Positions 1-11,834 of a DNA stretch of 64,000 nt are shown piece after piece. Origin of the DNA: Mesorhizobium sp. Root102. GTDB taxonomy: Bacteria > Pseudomonadota > Alphaproteobacteria > Rhizobiales > Rhizobiaceae. Location of the stretch: the NCBI RefSeq assembly GCF_001425625.1, contig NZ_LMCP01000006.1, forward strand, positions 1 through 64,000, written 5' to 3'. Position 1 is the stretch's first letter. Every line of letters begins with the position of its first letter. A model generated the notes under the pieces. That model had not been told where the DNA came from. It saw only the letters and a list, made by a program, of their open reading frames with translations, and did no database searches. Made by a program: the position numbers and the translations under genes.

Positions 1-385
1 AAGCAAACTTCTTCGTCGCCAGCGGCGAGCCGCCCTCGTTGGTGAGGCGTATATAGTCGCCACCAACGAGAACTGTCAACACCGATCAGCGATGTTTTTG
101 AACTTTTTGCGACAGAAATTTCGGACTCGGTCTGTTGACAGCCGACTGCCCCAAGGGAACTCCGACAACACGGGCTGGACGGCCACGAAGGAGCCCTATT
201 GCCGCCGCATTGCCGTTCGACACCAAGCCAACGAAAGCGGGCGCAGCGCCGGCGGCGCAGTGCCTCTTTCAGGAGCGTTATAGGAGTGCGCGATGAGCCT
301 TGCAGAGAAGGTGAACCGCCCCTCCTAGTAGAGCGCTCCATAAGAAAAGTGCGCGAGGGGAATTCGGTCGAAACCTGGCGCTTCG
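1..385. other. Leading intergenic stretch, no gene recognised
   Basis: This stretch before the M23 peptidase gene shows no credible coding sequence and no cloverleaf that I can find. Short open frames exist (for example 92-283) but have unremarkable, arginine-rich translations without a family resemblance. It probably holds the promoter and leader of the peptidase gene and the upstream flank of whatever lies before the window. Confidence 0.4.
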
Positions 386-400
386 TTGACTTCACCTGCC

Positions 401-2440
401 ATGACAGGCAAATGTCACGGCCACAACAAAAGCGACAAGCCGTTCCGCCCGGGGAAGAAGCAGCCTTTCTGGATGCCAGACACGGAAGATGTCATAGCCG
501 AACTCGGCAACGAGCCGCCGCTTATCGCGGACGGCCGCAGCGGCCCGCCCGACCGGCGCGAGGTTTCCGCACGCTGGCTGTCGGGAACCTTTCTCACCGG
601 CGTGACCTCGAGCGTGTTGATGGGCGTGGCGTTGTTCGCCGCTCTTGACGGTCGCCAGCAGCTGGCCACCCCACCCGAGATCGCCGAGTTGATCAGTCTT
701 GCCGGCAACGGCGATTCCGGCGAAGTCGCCAAGACGACCAGGCTGGTGGTGCCGCGCCAGATCGCCAAGGCCAAGGACCGCCGGCGCATGGAAGTGTCGA
801 TGGTCACCAAGGTCGGCGACCGCGACGTCATCCACACCATGCCTTTCGTGCAGATCAAGATGGCGCTGGCCGCCGGCCACACCACCAGCCGCGCCTACCC
901 GCCCTTCGATCCGATGCAGGTGTTCGGCGACGATGGCGACGACAGTGCTCAGCCGGCGACAGCCTCTGCCGCTTCCGGCCAGATCTATGGCGCCAAGGTC
1001 GAAAGCGAGATGAGCCTGAAGACCGTCGATTTCCCGATCGAGACGGCTTCCTTCGACGAAAAGAGCGACCTGTCCGCCGATGAGGTGGAAAAGGTGGTGC
1101 GCGAAGCCGGCACCGACCTCAGCGACGGCGCCGTGCAGGTCGCTTCACTTCACTATGTCGACCCGCAGCGATTCGGCGAAGCCTTTGCCGAGAGCATGGC
1201 AGGCTCCTACGACGTCAAGATCGTGCCGGAGAACGTCTCGGTGGCGCCGCGCGCCACCGCCGATGACCAGGCGCCGGCTTTCGCCGAGGAAATCATTCCC
1301 TTCACCAAGGATCTCGACGTCACCGAGGCTTTTGCTGATTCGGGCTACACGGGTGAAGACGCTACCGGCATGGCCGAAGCCATCGCCAAGCTGTTGAACG
1401 CGACGGCGCTCAAGGCCGGAACCGTGCTGCGTGTCGGCCTCGAGGTTCACGGCGATACCGCCAAGGTCGTGCGCACCAGTGTCTACGACCGGACCCAGCA
1501 CATCGTCACCATCGCGCTCGACGATCGCGGCCAGTATGTGCCCGCGCAGGAGCCGGATCCAAACCCCGAATTGCTGACGGCCTTCGATGATTCGTCGGCG
1601 CCGGTGGTGGTGCGCGGCAACCTGCCCAATGTCTATGACGGCATCTATCGCGCCGCCTATTCCTACGGCATGTCCAAGGCGATGACGAAGCGGCTGATCA
1701 AGCTGCTGGCGTCCGACGTCGACTTCCAGTCCCGCCTCAACCCCGCCGATCGCATCGAAGTCCTGTTCTCGCAGCCCGATGGCGACGACCAGACCTCGGA
1801 CAGTTCCGAGCTTCTCTACGTCTCGGCGACGTTCGGCGGCCAGACGCGCAATTTCTACCGCTTTCAGATGCAGGACGGCGGCACCGACTATTTCGACGAG
1901 GACGGCTCGAGCGCCGAGCAGTTCCTGTTGCGCAATCCCCTGCCCGCCGGGAAATTCCGCTCCGGTTTCGGCGCACGCAAGCATCCGATCCTCGGCTATG
2001 TCCGCATGCACACCGGCGTCGACTGGTCCGCGCCGATCGGCACGCCGATCATCGCCGCCGGCAACGGCACTGTCGAGAAGGTTGGCTGGGCCGGCGGCTA
2101 TGGCAAACAGATCATCATCCGTCATGCCAATGGCTATGAGACGTCCTACAATCACCAGAGCGCTTTTGCCAAAGGCATCGAACCGGGAGTGCACGTGCGC
2201 CAGGGCCAGACCATCGGCTTTCTCGGCCAGACCGGCCTCGCCACTGGTCCGCATCTTCACTACGAGCTGATCGTCAACGGCACCAAGGTCGATCCGATGC
2301 GGGTCCGCTTGCCGGTCGGCAAGGTGCTCAAGGGCGATGACCTCGTCGCCTTCAAGCGTGAACGCGAGCGGATCGACGAACTGCTGAAGCAGGAAGACAG
2401 CGATTCGCTGAAAGTTGCGAGCGCCAAGATAGACGGTTGA
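401..2440 (+). CDS. M23 family metallopeptidase (murein DD-endopeptidase type)
   Basis: Probable periplasmic, inner-membrane-anchored peptidoglycan endopeptidase that cuts peptide cross-links. From the ATG at 401 the protein has 679 residues: a basic cytoplasmic N-terminus, one membrane segment at about 60-82, a long low-complexity linker region, then an M23 (LytM) domain at about 515-640. The zinc and catalytic motifs are present: HTGVD at 537-541 and HLHYE at 618-622, so the enzyme should be active rather than a regulatory LytM homologue. A TTG at 386 in the same frame is an alternative start; neither has a strong ribosome site. It converges with the MFS gene, whose stop lies only 12 bases away. 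Confidence 0.85.
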   Translation: MTGKCHGHNKSDKPFRPGKKQPFWMPDTEDVIAELGNEPPLIADGRSGPPDRREVSARWLSGTFLTGVTSSVLMGVALFAALDGRQQLATPPEIAELISLAGNGDSGEVAKTTRLVVPRQIAKAKDRRRMEVSMVTKVGDRDVIHTMPFVQIKMALAAGHTTSRAYPPFDPMQVFGDDGDDSAQPATASAASGQIYGAKVESEMSLKTVDFPIETASFDEKSDLSADEVEKVVREAGTDLSDGAVQVASLHYVDPQRFGEAFAESMAGSYDVKIVPENVSVAPRATADDQAPAFAEEIIPFTKDLDVTEAFADSGYTGEDATGMAEAIAKLLNATALKAGTVLRVGLEVHGDTAKVVRTSVYDRTQHIVTIALDDRGQYVPAQEPDPNPELLTAFDDSSAPVVVRGNLPNVYDGIYRAAYSYGMSKAMTKRLIKLLASDVDFQSRLNPADRIEVLFSQPDGDDQTSDSSELLYVSATFGGQTRNFYRFQMQDGGTDYFDEDGSSAEQFLLRNPLPAGKFRSGFGARKHPILGYVRMHTGVDWSAPIGTPIIAAGNGTVEKVGWAGGYGKQIIIRHANGYETSYNHQSAFAKGIEPGVHVRQGQTIGFLGQTGLATGPHLHYELIVNGTKVDPMRVRLPVGKVLKGDDLVAFKRERERIDELLKQEDSDSLKVASAKIDG

Positions 2441-2452
2441 TCGGTCGGCTTT

Positions 2453-4012
2453 TTAGCCCTGCGGATTCTCGACGCGCCGCGACCATGGCAGCCGCTCACC
2501 GGAAATGGTCATCCAGGCGATAACAGCCGCAAGCAGGCAAAGCAGCGTGGTCACCGAAGAGACGGCGGCAAACGCAGCGTCGCTGGCGGCGAGCCTTGCC
2601 GCATCGACGGTGGGCGCAAGTCCAACCGTCGCAGGCTCGCCAAAACCTGGAACGCCGGGCGTTGCATTGCCATCCAGTGCATTCGCGTAGACCCAGGCGG
2701 CGAGCGAACCCATCGCCGCCACCGCGATCAGACCACCAATGCGCGAGACGGCATTGTTGATGCCGGAAGCCGCACCCGTATCCTTGTCTTCCACCGCCGT
2801 CATGATCGCCGCCGACAATGGCGACACCACCAGCGCCATGCCGAGCCCCATCAGCGCCATCAGCGGGAATGTTCCTGTCCAGAAATTGTGGATGCCGGCA
2901 CGGGTGAGCAAGGCAAGTCCGGCAAAGGCGAAAGCCACGACGAGGCTGCCGCAGGCAATCGGAAAACGCGGGCCGATCCGATCCGACAACTGGCCGACCG
3001 GTCCAGACAAAAGTGCGATCGACCCCGACAGCGGCAGGAAGATGAAGCCGACCTCGGCCGTGCTCAGTCCCCAGCCGGCGATCAGCAGCATCGGCAGATA
3101 GAAAAGATTGGCCGACAGCGCGAAATAAAGGAAGAACGTCGCGACATTGGCGCCGGCGAAAGCGCCGACGCGAAACAGGCTGAGGTCGATCATCGGCTCA
3201 CGCTGCCGAAACTCGAAGACGATGAAGACCGCCAGCAATACGACGCCGGCGGCAATGCTCGGCCCGGCCATGTGGCCCTCGCCGCTGGCGCTCATCGAGG
3301 TCAGCCCATAGGCGAGCGCGCCGAAAGCCAATGTCGCGAGCGCGGCACCGCCGAGATCCAGGCTGCGTTTCTCCGTCGGCGCGTCGGCTGGAACCTTGGC
3401 CAGCAGAAGAGAGATCGAGATCAGGCCGAGCGGCAGGTTGATGGCAAAGATCGCCCGCCAGATGCCGTCGCCAAAAGCCGACAGCACGAAGCCGCCGAGC
3501 ACCGGACCAAGTGCTGTGGTCAGCGCCGAAGCCGCCGCCCAGATGCCGATGGCGCGGCCGCGTTCCTTTTTCGGGTAGGCCTTGGCGATGATGGCGAGAC
3601 TGCCGGGCACCATGATTGCCGCACCAATGCCCTGGACGGCACGAAATGCGATCAGCACCACCGCATTCGGCGCCAGCGCACAGGCAAGCGAAGCGACAAT
3701 GAACAGCGCAATGCCTGCCACGAAGGCGCGGCGCAGGCCGAATCGATCGCCGGCAGCGCCGCCAGCGAGGATCAGCGCCGAGAGCGTCAACGCATAGGCA
3801 TTGGAAATCCACTGTGCCTCGGCCAGGCTGGCGCCGAGGTTGACGCGGATCGCCGGCGTGGCGATGGCCAGGATCGAACCGTCGATGAAGCCGAGCGCCG
3901 AGGCCAGAATTGCCGCGATCAACACAAATCGCCGCTGCGATTGCGGACAGAACGTTCCATTCGTGACCGGGCTGGTCAGCGGGACGGCGGCACCTTCAGT
4001 GGGTGAATGCAT
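2453..4012 (-). CDS. MFS transporter, DHA2 (EmrB/QacA) type
   Basis: A 519-residue proton-driven drug or metabolite exporter of the 14-helix DHA2 group. The sequence shows the typical first helix followed by an asparagine-alanine-tyrosine motif (WISNAYAL) and the inter-helix motif A-like GDRFGLRR near residue 80, then repeated hydrophobic segments to the C-terminus. The start at 4012 (MHSPTEG) was chosen because it is preceded by an AAGG-type site and the extra 34 upstream residues look non-native. No adjacent TetR/MarR regulator or membrane-fusion partner is present, so substrate and regulation cannot be named. Confidence 0.85.
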   Translation of the reverse strand: MHSPTEGAAVPLTSPVTNGTFCPQSQRRFVLIAAILASALGFIDGSILAIATPAIRVNLGASLAEAQWISNAYALTLSALILAGGAAGDRFGLRRAFVAGIALFIVASLACALAPNAVVLIAFRAVQGIGAAIMVPGSLAIIAKAYPKKERGRAIGIWAAASALTTALGPVLGGFVLSAFGDGIWRAIFAINLPLGLISISLLLAKVPADAPTEKRSLDLGGAALATLAFGALAYGLTSMSASGEGHMAGPSIAAGVVLLAVFIVFEFRQREPMIDLSLFRVGAFAGANVATFFLYFALSANLFYLPMLLIAGWGLSTAEVGFIFLPLSGSIALLSGPVGQLSDRIGPRFPIACGSLVVAFAFAGLALLTRAGIHNFWTGTFPLMALMGLGMALVVSPLSAAIMTAVEDKDTGAASGINNAVSRIGGLIAVAAMGSLAAWVYANALDGNATPGVPGFGEPATVGLAPTVDAARLAASDAAFAAVSSVTTLLCLLAAVIAWMTISGERLPWSRRVENPQG

Positions 4013-4166
4013 GGAACCTTGCTTAGACCTCCAGCACACCGGCAACAACCGGCCAGTGGCTTGCTGTCCTTGAAACCAGCCAGTTGACCAGGGTCGCACC
4101 CTATCCGAATGCAAACCGCGGCGGCCGTGCTAGGTTTTCCGGAAAGGTGCAGGCGGGGAGACATCG

Positions 4167-4799
4167 ATGAAGCGGCCACTTGAAGCATCGGCGGAGGGAC
4201 GCGGCCGTATCGTCGGCATCACCGACGGCGTATTCGCCATCGCGCTCACTCTGATCGTTCTCGAAATCAGGGTGTCGGCGCACGAGGCGATCCATTCCGA
4301 ACGCGAGCTGCTCGCCGCGATCGCTGCACTGGCGCCGCGCTTCCTGACTTATGCCTTGAGCTTCCTGACGCTGACCATCTTCTGGTTCGGCCAGCAGGCG
4401 CAGCATGGTCTGATCGCCAAGTCCGACAGACGGCTTGCCACGCTGAACCTCAGCTTTCTCGCCTTTATCGCCCTGCTGCCGTTCTCGACCGACCTGCTGG
4501 CCGACTTCCTCGAGTTCAGAACCGCGGTGCTGGTCTACTGGCTCAATCTGCTGATGCTCGGCGTCACGCTGTTCGCCAGCTGGCGCTATGCGGAGAAAAA
4601 CGGCTTCCTGGCAGAGGATGTCGACGCGGATACCAAACGCACGGTCTATCTGCGCATCGTCAAGGCGCAGATCCTGTGGGCGCTCGGCGCCGCACTCTCA
4701 CTCATCAGTCCCTTGCTGAGCATCGGCTTCATCCTGGTCGTGCAGTTGGTCTATGCCGCCGCACTTCGGAGTTCACTGCTGCGCAAGGTCATCGGCTGA
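4167..4799 (+). CDS. TMEM175 family (DUF1211) membrane protein
   Basis: A 210-residue protein with about six membrane segments. The first helix carries DGVFAIALTLIVLEIR (about residues 20-35), a match to the F-S/T-D-x-x-F-A-I-A signature of the TMEM175 family, whose studied members are potassium channels. A GGGGAG ribosome site precedes the ATG. It is a single gene; its last 27 bases overlap the 3' end of the convergent L,D-transpeptidase gene. Channel activity is inferred from the family. Confidence 0.8.
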   Translation: MKRPLEASAEGRGRIVGITDGVFAIALTLIVLEIRVSAHEAIHSERELLAAIAALAPRFLTYALSFLTLTIFWFGQQAQHGLIAKSDRRLATLNLSFLAFIALLPFSTDLLADFLEFRTAVLVYWLNLLMLGVTLFASWRYAEKNGFLAEDVDADTKRTVYLRIVKAQILWALGAALSLISPLLSIGFILVVQLVYAAALRSSLLRKVIG

Positions 4800-6290
4800 A
4801 GGTCCCCCGACAAACTCCACCGTCACACCCGGCGAAACCAGTTTGGCTAGTTCCCGCGCATCCCAGTTGGTCAGGCGCACGCAGCCATGGCTTTCGGTCT
4901 TGCCGATCTTCGATGGGTCCGGGGTGCCGTGGATGCCGTAGGTCGGCTTGTCCAGGGCGATCCAGACCGATCCGACGGGGCCGTTCGGGCCCGGCGGAAT
5001 GGTCAAGACCTTGTCGTTCTGGCCCTGCTTGAAATTGATGCTTGGGTTGTAGGTGTAGTTCGGATCGAGCGCGACGCGCGACACCGCGTGCGTGCCGGAC
5101 GGCGACGGCGTATCCGACGAACCGATGGTGGCGGGATAGGCTGCCACCAGCTTACCGCCGGCATCATAGGCGAAAGCCTCTTTCTCGTCCTTGTCGGCGA
5201 CGATGCGGGCAACCGGCGTCGAGACCAGCCTGCCGAAATTGGCAACCTTGATGATCGTGCCGGGGCGATTGAAGTTGACGTCCGGGTTGAGCGCCTTGAG
5301 GTAATTCTCGTCCATGTGGAAGCGCTCCGCCAGCGCCTCGGTCACCGACGTGTAGCCCATGCGATCGAGTTGCGCCTTCTGGCTGTAGTCTTCAGGGATC
5401 GAGGCGACATAGGGACCGGCCGCATCTTCCGGCGTGATGGTGTAGTTGGCGAAGGCATCGCCGCCGGATTGCGCAAGTGCCTCCTGGATGCCGACCGCAT
5501 CGGTCGATCGCAGATTACTGCCGGTGATCTGGTTGTAGGCGGCGAGTGCCTTGTCGACATTCGAACCGAAACGCCCGTCGATGACGCCAGGCGAAGCGCC
5601 GCCGCGGTCGAGCAGCACCTGAAGTGCGGCGACATCCTGGCGCGCTCCCAGCGAAAGCGCCGGGGCAACAGTGGTCTTGTCGCCAGCCTTCGGCGGCAGC
5701 GCCGCCTGATCGGCTGGCGCGGCCTCTTCGGATTCCGGTTGGGCAGGGTCTATCGAAGCCTCGTTCAGCGGCTGGCGCTTGATCGTACCCGGCTTTGCCG
5801 GCTGCGGCGCGTCTGGATAATTGTTGTCGTAGCTGCCATCGTCCTGCGGTGCAGGCGGATAGGCTTCCACGGAATTGTCCCCATAGGGATCGTATTCGTC
5901 CGCCGGCGGCGGGATAACCCGGCCTTCCTCTTCCAACTGCTTGCGGCGGAACCGCGCCATGTCTTCCGGATCGTCGAGATAGTAGCGATCGTTGCCGTCG
6001 GGGGCGCGGCCCAACTCGCGCAGACGTGTCTCTCGACGCAACGCGCGACGGTCGAGCCGGGTCTGCGGCGGCTGGATGGCGATGACCTTGCCGGTATCGG
6101 CGTCGACGATGACGCGATTGCCCCTGGCGTCGTAGTAGATGTCCAGATTGCCGTCCTGGGCGAGCAGGATGCCGCCATCATTGGCGGCACGGACAATCGG
6201 CGGTGCGCTGTCCTGTGTCGGCGTGGCGAGCGCGCCTGAAAAGGGCATCCCGGCTGCAAGGGCCGAAAGGGTCAAGATCGTGCGGAACAT
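4773..6290 (-). CDS. L,D-transpeptidase (YkuD) with peptidoglycan-binding-like domain
   Basis: A 505-residue exported enzyme expected to form 3-3 peptidoglycan cross-links or attach envelope proteins. It has a signal peptide (about residues 1-21), a proline/acid-rich middle, a PG_binding_1-like helical segment near residues 225-275 (LQVLLDRGGASPGVIDGRFG), and a C-terminal YkuD domain. The catalytic motif SHGCVR is intact with Cys470, preceded by the conserved GIHGT histidine region. The start at 6290 (MFRTILTL) gives a clean signal peptide; the longer frame upstream does not. Its stop lies inside the opposite-strand TMEM175 gene. Confidence 0.9.
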   Translation of the reverse strand: MFRTILTLSALAAGMPFSGALATPTQDSAPPIVRAANDGGILLAQDGNLDIYYDARGNRVIVDADTGKVIAIQPPQTRLDRRALRRETRLRELGRAPDGNDRYYLDDPEDMARFRRKQLEEEGRVIPPPADEYDPYGDNSVEAYPPAPQDDGSYDNNYPDAPQPAKPGTIKRQPLNEASIDPAQPESEEAAPADQAALPPKAGDKTTVAPALSLGARQDVAALQVLLDRGGASPGVIDGRFGSNVDKALAAYNQITGSNLRSTDAVGIQEALAQSGGDAFANYTITPEDAAGPYVASIPEDYSQKAQLDRMGYTSVTEALAERFHMDENYLKALNPDVNFNRPGTIIKVANFGRLVSTPVARIVADKDEKEAFAYDAGGKLVAAYPATIGSSDTPSPSGTHAVSRVALDPNYTYNPSINFKQGQNDKVLTIPPGPNGPVGSVWIALDKPTYGIHGTPDPSKIGKTESHGCVRLTNWDARELAKLVSPGVTVEFVGGPSADDLAQQ

Positions 6291-6441
6291 GGTAGCCAAA
6301 CTCTCCGGTCCGTAATTGCCGCCGCCCGGCAGTGTCCCTGCAAGGCGAACCCCATCGCCAGCAAACCAGTTACCCACCATATGGTTCCAACATGAACCGG
6401 GCATGAAGATGGCGCTTTTCCGGCGCCTCGAGGAATATTAG

Positions 6442-6807
6442 CTAGCTTGCGGCAAGTCCCAATTCCTTGCGCGCCTGCCTAGTCAACTTCAGGGCGACAA
6501 GGCGATGGCTCTCGCGCAGATAGTCCTTCAGCGCAGCATCATCCATGCTCTGGCTTGTCCGACGCTGGATCCACGTCATGCCGCGCGAGGCAAGGTAGGG
6601 CGCGGGCCGCAGGCCCGGCTGCTCCTTGAGCACATCATAGGCGATATCAGAGCATTTGAAGGTGACGAAGAGCTGCTGGCCCTGGTCCCAGCCGCCGATC
6701 GCGAAGACCTTGGCTCCGACCTTCCAGACATGAGCGCCGCCCCATTGGACGACGTGGCTCGTCGAGGGCAGCGAGGCGCAGAAGCTGTTGTAGTCGTCCA
6801 GCGTCAT
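6442..6807 (-). CDS. MmcQ/YjbR family DNA-binding-fold protein
   Basis: A 121-residue protein of the MmcQ/YjbR (DUF419) family, recognised from the N-terminal N/S-F-C-A-S-LP-x-x-x-x-V-x-W-G-x-x-x-x-x-K-V-x-x-K-x-F-A pattern and the C-terminal 'LxxSHRLVALKLTRQ-R' segment. Members have a CyaY-like fold; their cellular function is not established. It lies on the same strand as clpB, 57 bases downstream, but the strong hairpin between them suggests separate transcription. Confidence 0.8.
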   Translation of the reverse strand: MTLDDYNSFCASLPSTSHVVQWGGAHVWKVGAKVFAIGGWDQGQQLFVTFKCSDIAYDVLKEQPGLRPAPYLASRGMTWIQRRTSQSMDDAALKDYLRESHRLVALKLTRQARKELGLAAS

Positions 6808-6826
6808 CCGCGCCCCACGTTTGTAT

Positions 6827-6861
6827 GAAAAAGTCGCGCGTCCAGTTGGACGCGCGGCTTT
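6827..6861 (-). terminator. Rho-independent terminator of clpB
   Basis: A 14-base stem (AAAGYCGCGCGTCC) with a four-base loop between the clpB stop and the YjbR gene. Read on the minus strand the second arm runs into a T-rich tract (CTTTTT), the expected form for a terminator of clpB transcription. Confidence 0.8.
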
Positions 6862-6864
6862 GGA

Positions 6865-9471
<2,607 letters not shown>

Positions 9472-9564
9472 ATCTGTCTCCTTCCATCACCGGCCCGCTT
9501 TGCGGCACCAGATCAGATTGCGGTGACGAATCCGCCCATTCGAGCCGGATCCTGTTCAGCCGAG

Positions 9565-9593
9565 ATATGGTGCATAGGCCATGCTGTCTCAAG
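9565..9593 (-). promoter_or_regulatory. Candidate RpoH (sigma-32) promoter for clpB
   Basis: On the minus strand the sequence reads CTTGAG, 17 bases, CCATAT. This resembles the heat-shock promoter pattern (CTTGAA ... CCCCAT/CCTATAT), and it sits about 95 bases upstream of the clpB start, a gene usually under RpoH control. One mismatch in the -35 box; no experimental start site can be seen. Confidence 0.45.
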
Positions 9594-9635
9594 ACGCCTT
9601 GATGTCGGTCAAAGCATAATATTCCATCGCAGCGC

Positions 9636-9670
9636 AAAATAAAAACGGCGGAGATTTCTCCCCGCCGCTC
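9636..9670 (-). terminator. Terminator of the DUF4167 gene
   Basis: A GC-rich hairpin (arms CGGCGG / CCGCCG with extra GAGA/TCTC pairing) lies just after the DUF4167 stop. In the direction of that gene it is followed by TTTTTATTTT. Confidence 0.75.
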
Positions 9671-9692
9671 AACGTCTTGAAGTGTCGTTCTA

Positions 9693-10655
9693 TCAGTTGT
9701 CGATATCGACAACGACCGGTTTAGCATTGCCGCTGTCGACCGGGGACGCAGCAGCCTCACCGGCCTCGGCATTATCGCCGCTGCCGTCAACCTGATCGGC
9801 ATTGACGCGCGGACGGCGCGGGCGGCGCGGGCGACGGGCAGCACCGCTTTCGGCAGCCGCCTCGTTGAGCTCGGCCTGGGCGGCAAGACCTGCCGGCGAC
9901 AGGATCTCGAACAACGGAGCCGGCTCGACCGCGGCAACGGACTCGGGCGGCGATGCGGCTTCGCCCTGGATCGGGGTCTCGTTGCTCTGGGGTTGACCAC
10001 CTTGCTCGGCGGACGAACCGAAGTCGCGCTGGCCGTTCTGGCCGTAACCGGCATTGGGGCGACGATCGCGATGGCGTGCGCCATTGTTGTCGCGGCCACC
10101 ATTGTTGCGCCCGCTATTGTCGCGCCCGGCGTTGTCGCGCCCGGCGTTGTCGCGATTGTCGCGGCCACCTTCCCGGTTGAGCGCAACCTCGGCCGGCACG
10201 CCTTCGATGACCGGCTGCGGGCCGGCGCCATGGTTGATCACCGGCACATGGGCGTCGGAAACAGTGCTGCTGTTGTTGCCAGCATTGTCGAAATCGTCGC
10301 GATCCTCGTCGCCGTCATCGTCGAAATCATCGCGATTCTGTTGCGCGTTCTGGATCGGCATCTGCGCCTGCGCGGCCGCGATGATGCGATTGTAATGCTC
10401 GGCGTGCTGGAGATAGTTCTCCGCCATGACCCGATCGCCGGAGCTGTGCGCATCACGGGCAAGGGTGGCGTATTTTTCGGCGATCTGCTGAGCCGAACCG
10501 CGGATCTTCACGTCCGGGCCATTGCTCTCGTAGTTACGCGTCAGGGGGTTTGGTCCCTTGCGATTGTTGTTGTTATTATTGTTATTGTTACCACCGCCGC
10601 CGCCACTGTTGTTGCGACCGCGCATGCGCCTGTTCTGCTGTTGTGGCCTCATCAA
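9693..10655 (-). CDS. DUF4167 domain-containing protein
   Basis: A 320-residue, disordered, highly charged protein of a family typical of Rhizobiales. The N-terminus is rich in arginine, glycine and asparagine (including a run of nine asparagines near residue 24), followed by the conserved DUF4167 core at about 35-100 (R-N-Y-E-S-N-G-P-D-V-K-I-R-G and 'AENYLQHAEHYNRI'). The rest is low complexity with Asp/Arg and Gly-Arg-Asp repeats. The RG-rich ends suggest nucleic-acid binding, but that is inference. It sits between prmC and clpB on the same strand, as is usual in the order. Confidence 0.85.
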   Translation of the reverse strand: MMRPQQQNRRMRGRNNSGGGGGNNNNNNNNNRKGPNPLTRNYESNGPDVKIRGSAQQIAEKYATLARDAHSSGDRVMAENYLQHAEHYNRIIAAAQAQMPIQNAQQNRDDFDDDGDEDRDDFDNAGNNSSTVSDAHVPVINHGAGPQPVIEGVPAEVALNREGGRDNRDNAGRDNAGRDNSGRNNGGRDNNGARHRDRRPNAGYGQNGQRDFGSSAEQGGQPQSNETPIQGEAASPPESVAAVEPAPLFEILSPAGLAAQAELNEAAAESGAARRPRRPRRPRVNADQVDGSGDNAEAGEAAASPVDSGNAKPVVVDIDN

Positions 10656-10955
10656 ACTCTCTTCATTTTGAAATTTTCGTAAAACTCTTCACGAACGGAG
10701 GCGCTCATGCAGCCAGCCGTTTCGTCTCTTCACCGGCGTTCGCCCGCATCGATTGCGTTGGCGCCACGTGCCATCCTGTTCCGGTTACATCACTTGCCGG
10801 ACGATTCCCGCACGAAGCTTGGGCATCGTTTGCGCAAGAAGGCAGCTATTTCCAAGGAAAACCGAATCGCTGAGAGCACTGCCTGCTTCGTCTCATCCGG
10901 TTAAGGCGACCCTAGCCGTATTCCCCGGCATTGCCAAGCGCTTTTTTGCACTGCG
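10656..10955. other. Intergenic region between DUF4167 gene and prmC
   Basis: Three hundred bases without a supported gene; presumably it holds the DUF4167 promoter and leader on the minus strand. A 65-codon plus-strand frame at 10707-10904 has a good GGAGG site in front of its ATG, but its translation has no recognisable feature, so I do not call it. Confidence 0.4.
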
Positions 10956-11834
10956 TCAAGGCTTTATCGCTTCAAAGACAATAACCCTGTCGTTTCCGCC
11001 GAGGTCACGAAAAGCGCCCCTCGGAACATAGCCGGCCGCAGCGAATATCTCGCGGACCTCATTGTGCTGCGTGTGGCCGATCTCGACCGCAATCCTGCCT
11101 TCAGTTTCCAAAAACCTCGCCGCCTCCGCGGCGATGATCCTGTAGGGGTTCAGACCGTCCGCGCCGCCATCCAAGGCCAAGCACGGGTCGAAATTGCGGA
11201 CTTCGTCCTGCAGATTTCCAATGTCTTCGGAAGGTATATAGGGAGGGTTTGCGACAATTACATGGTACCGGCCGAAAACTTTTTCGAACCAGTCCGACTG
11301 AAGCGCCGTGAACCGGCCTGCAAGGCCCAGTTGCCCGGCATTGCGGGCCGCCGTCGCCAACGCGCCCGCGGACAGATCAACGCCGGTGGCCTTAGCTGTC
11401 GGCACGGCGCTGAGCAGCGTCAGTGCAATGGCGCCGGTGCCGGTGCCAAGATCGAGGATGCGGCATTCGCCTTCCTGGACTGCCACGGCCCTGACAAAAG
11501 GCAGCATCGCCTCGACCAGCGTTTCGGTATCCGGCCGCGGCTCCAGCGTTTCCGGCGACAGCGACAGGCGCAAACCGTAGAATTCACGATAGCCGAGGAT
11601 ACGGTGCACCGGCTCGCCGCCGGCGCGGCGTCGCAAGGCGGCATCGATTTCGGCAACAAGACCAGCGTCGACTTTGCGTTCGGGGTCCGCGATGGCTTGT
11701 GTGCGCGTCGTGCCGGAAAAATGCTCGACGATCAGCCTCGCATCGAGCGCCGGATCATCGACCGCGGCGGCGGCAAGCCGAGCCTGCGCTTCCCGCAGCA
11801 ACTGCCCCAGCGCTTTGGGCAGTTGATCAGCCAT
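10956..11834 (-). CDS. prmC: Peptide chain release factor N5-glutamine methyltransferase PrmC
   Basis: Methylates the glutamine of the GGQ motif of release factors RF1 and RF2, using S-adenosylmethionine. The 292-residue protein has the N-terminal helical RF-binding region, the SAM motif LDLGTGTG at 127-134 and the substrate-glutamine pocket NPPY at 196-199. Its start overlaps the stop of prfA by eight bases, so enzyme and substrate are made from one message and are probably translationally coupled. Confidence 0.97.
   Translation of the reverse strand: MADQLPKALGQLLREAQARLAAAAVDDPALDARLIVEHFSGTTRTQAIADPERKVDAGLVAEIDAALRRRAGGEPVHRILGYREFYGLRLSLSPETLEPRPDTETLVEAMLPFVRAVAVQEGECRILDLGTGTGAIALTLLSAVPTAKATGVDLSAGALATAARNAGQLGLAGRFTALQSDWFEKVFGRYHVIVANPPYIPSEDIGNLQDEVRNFDPCLALDGGADGLNPYRIIAAEAARFLETEGRIAVEIGHTQHNEVREIFAAAGYVPRGAFRDLGGNDRVIVFEAIKP

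Noticed and set aside
10707..10904. A 65-codon frame with a good GGAGG site between the DUF4167 gene and prmC
   Set aside because: No recognisable feature and unusual composition; the site is probably coincidental.
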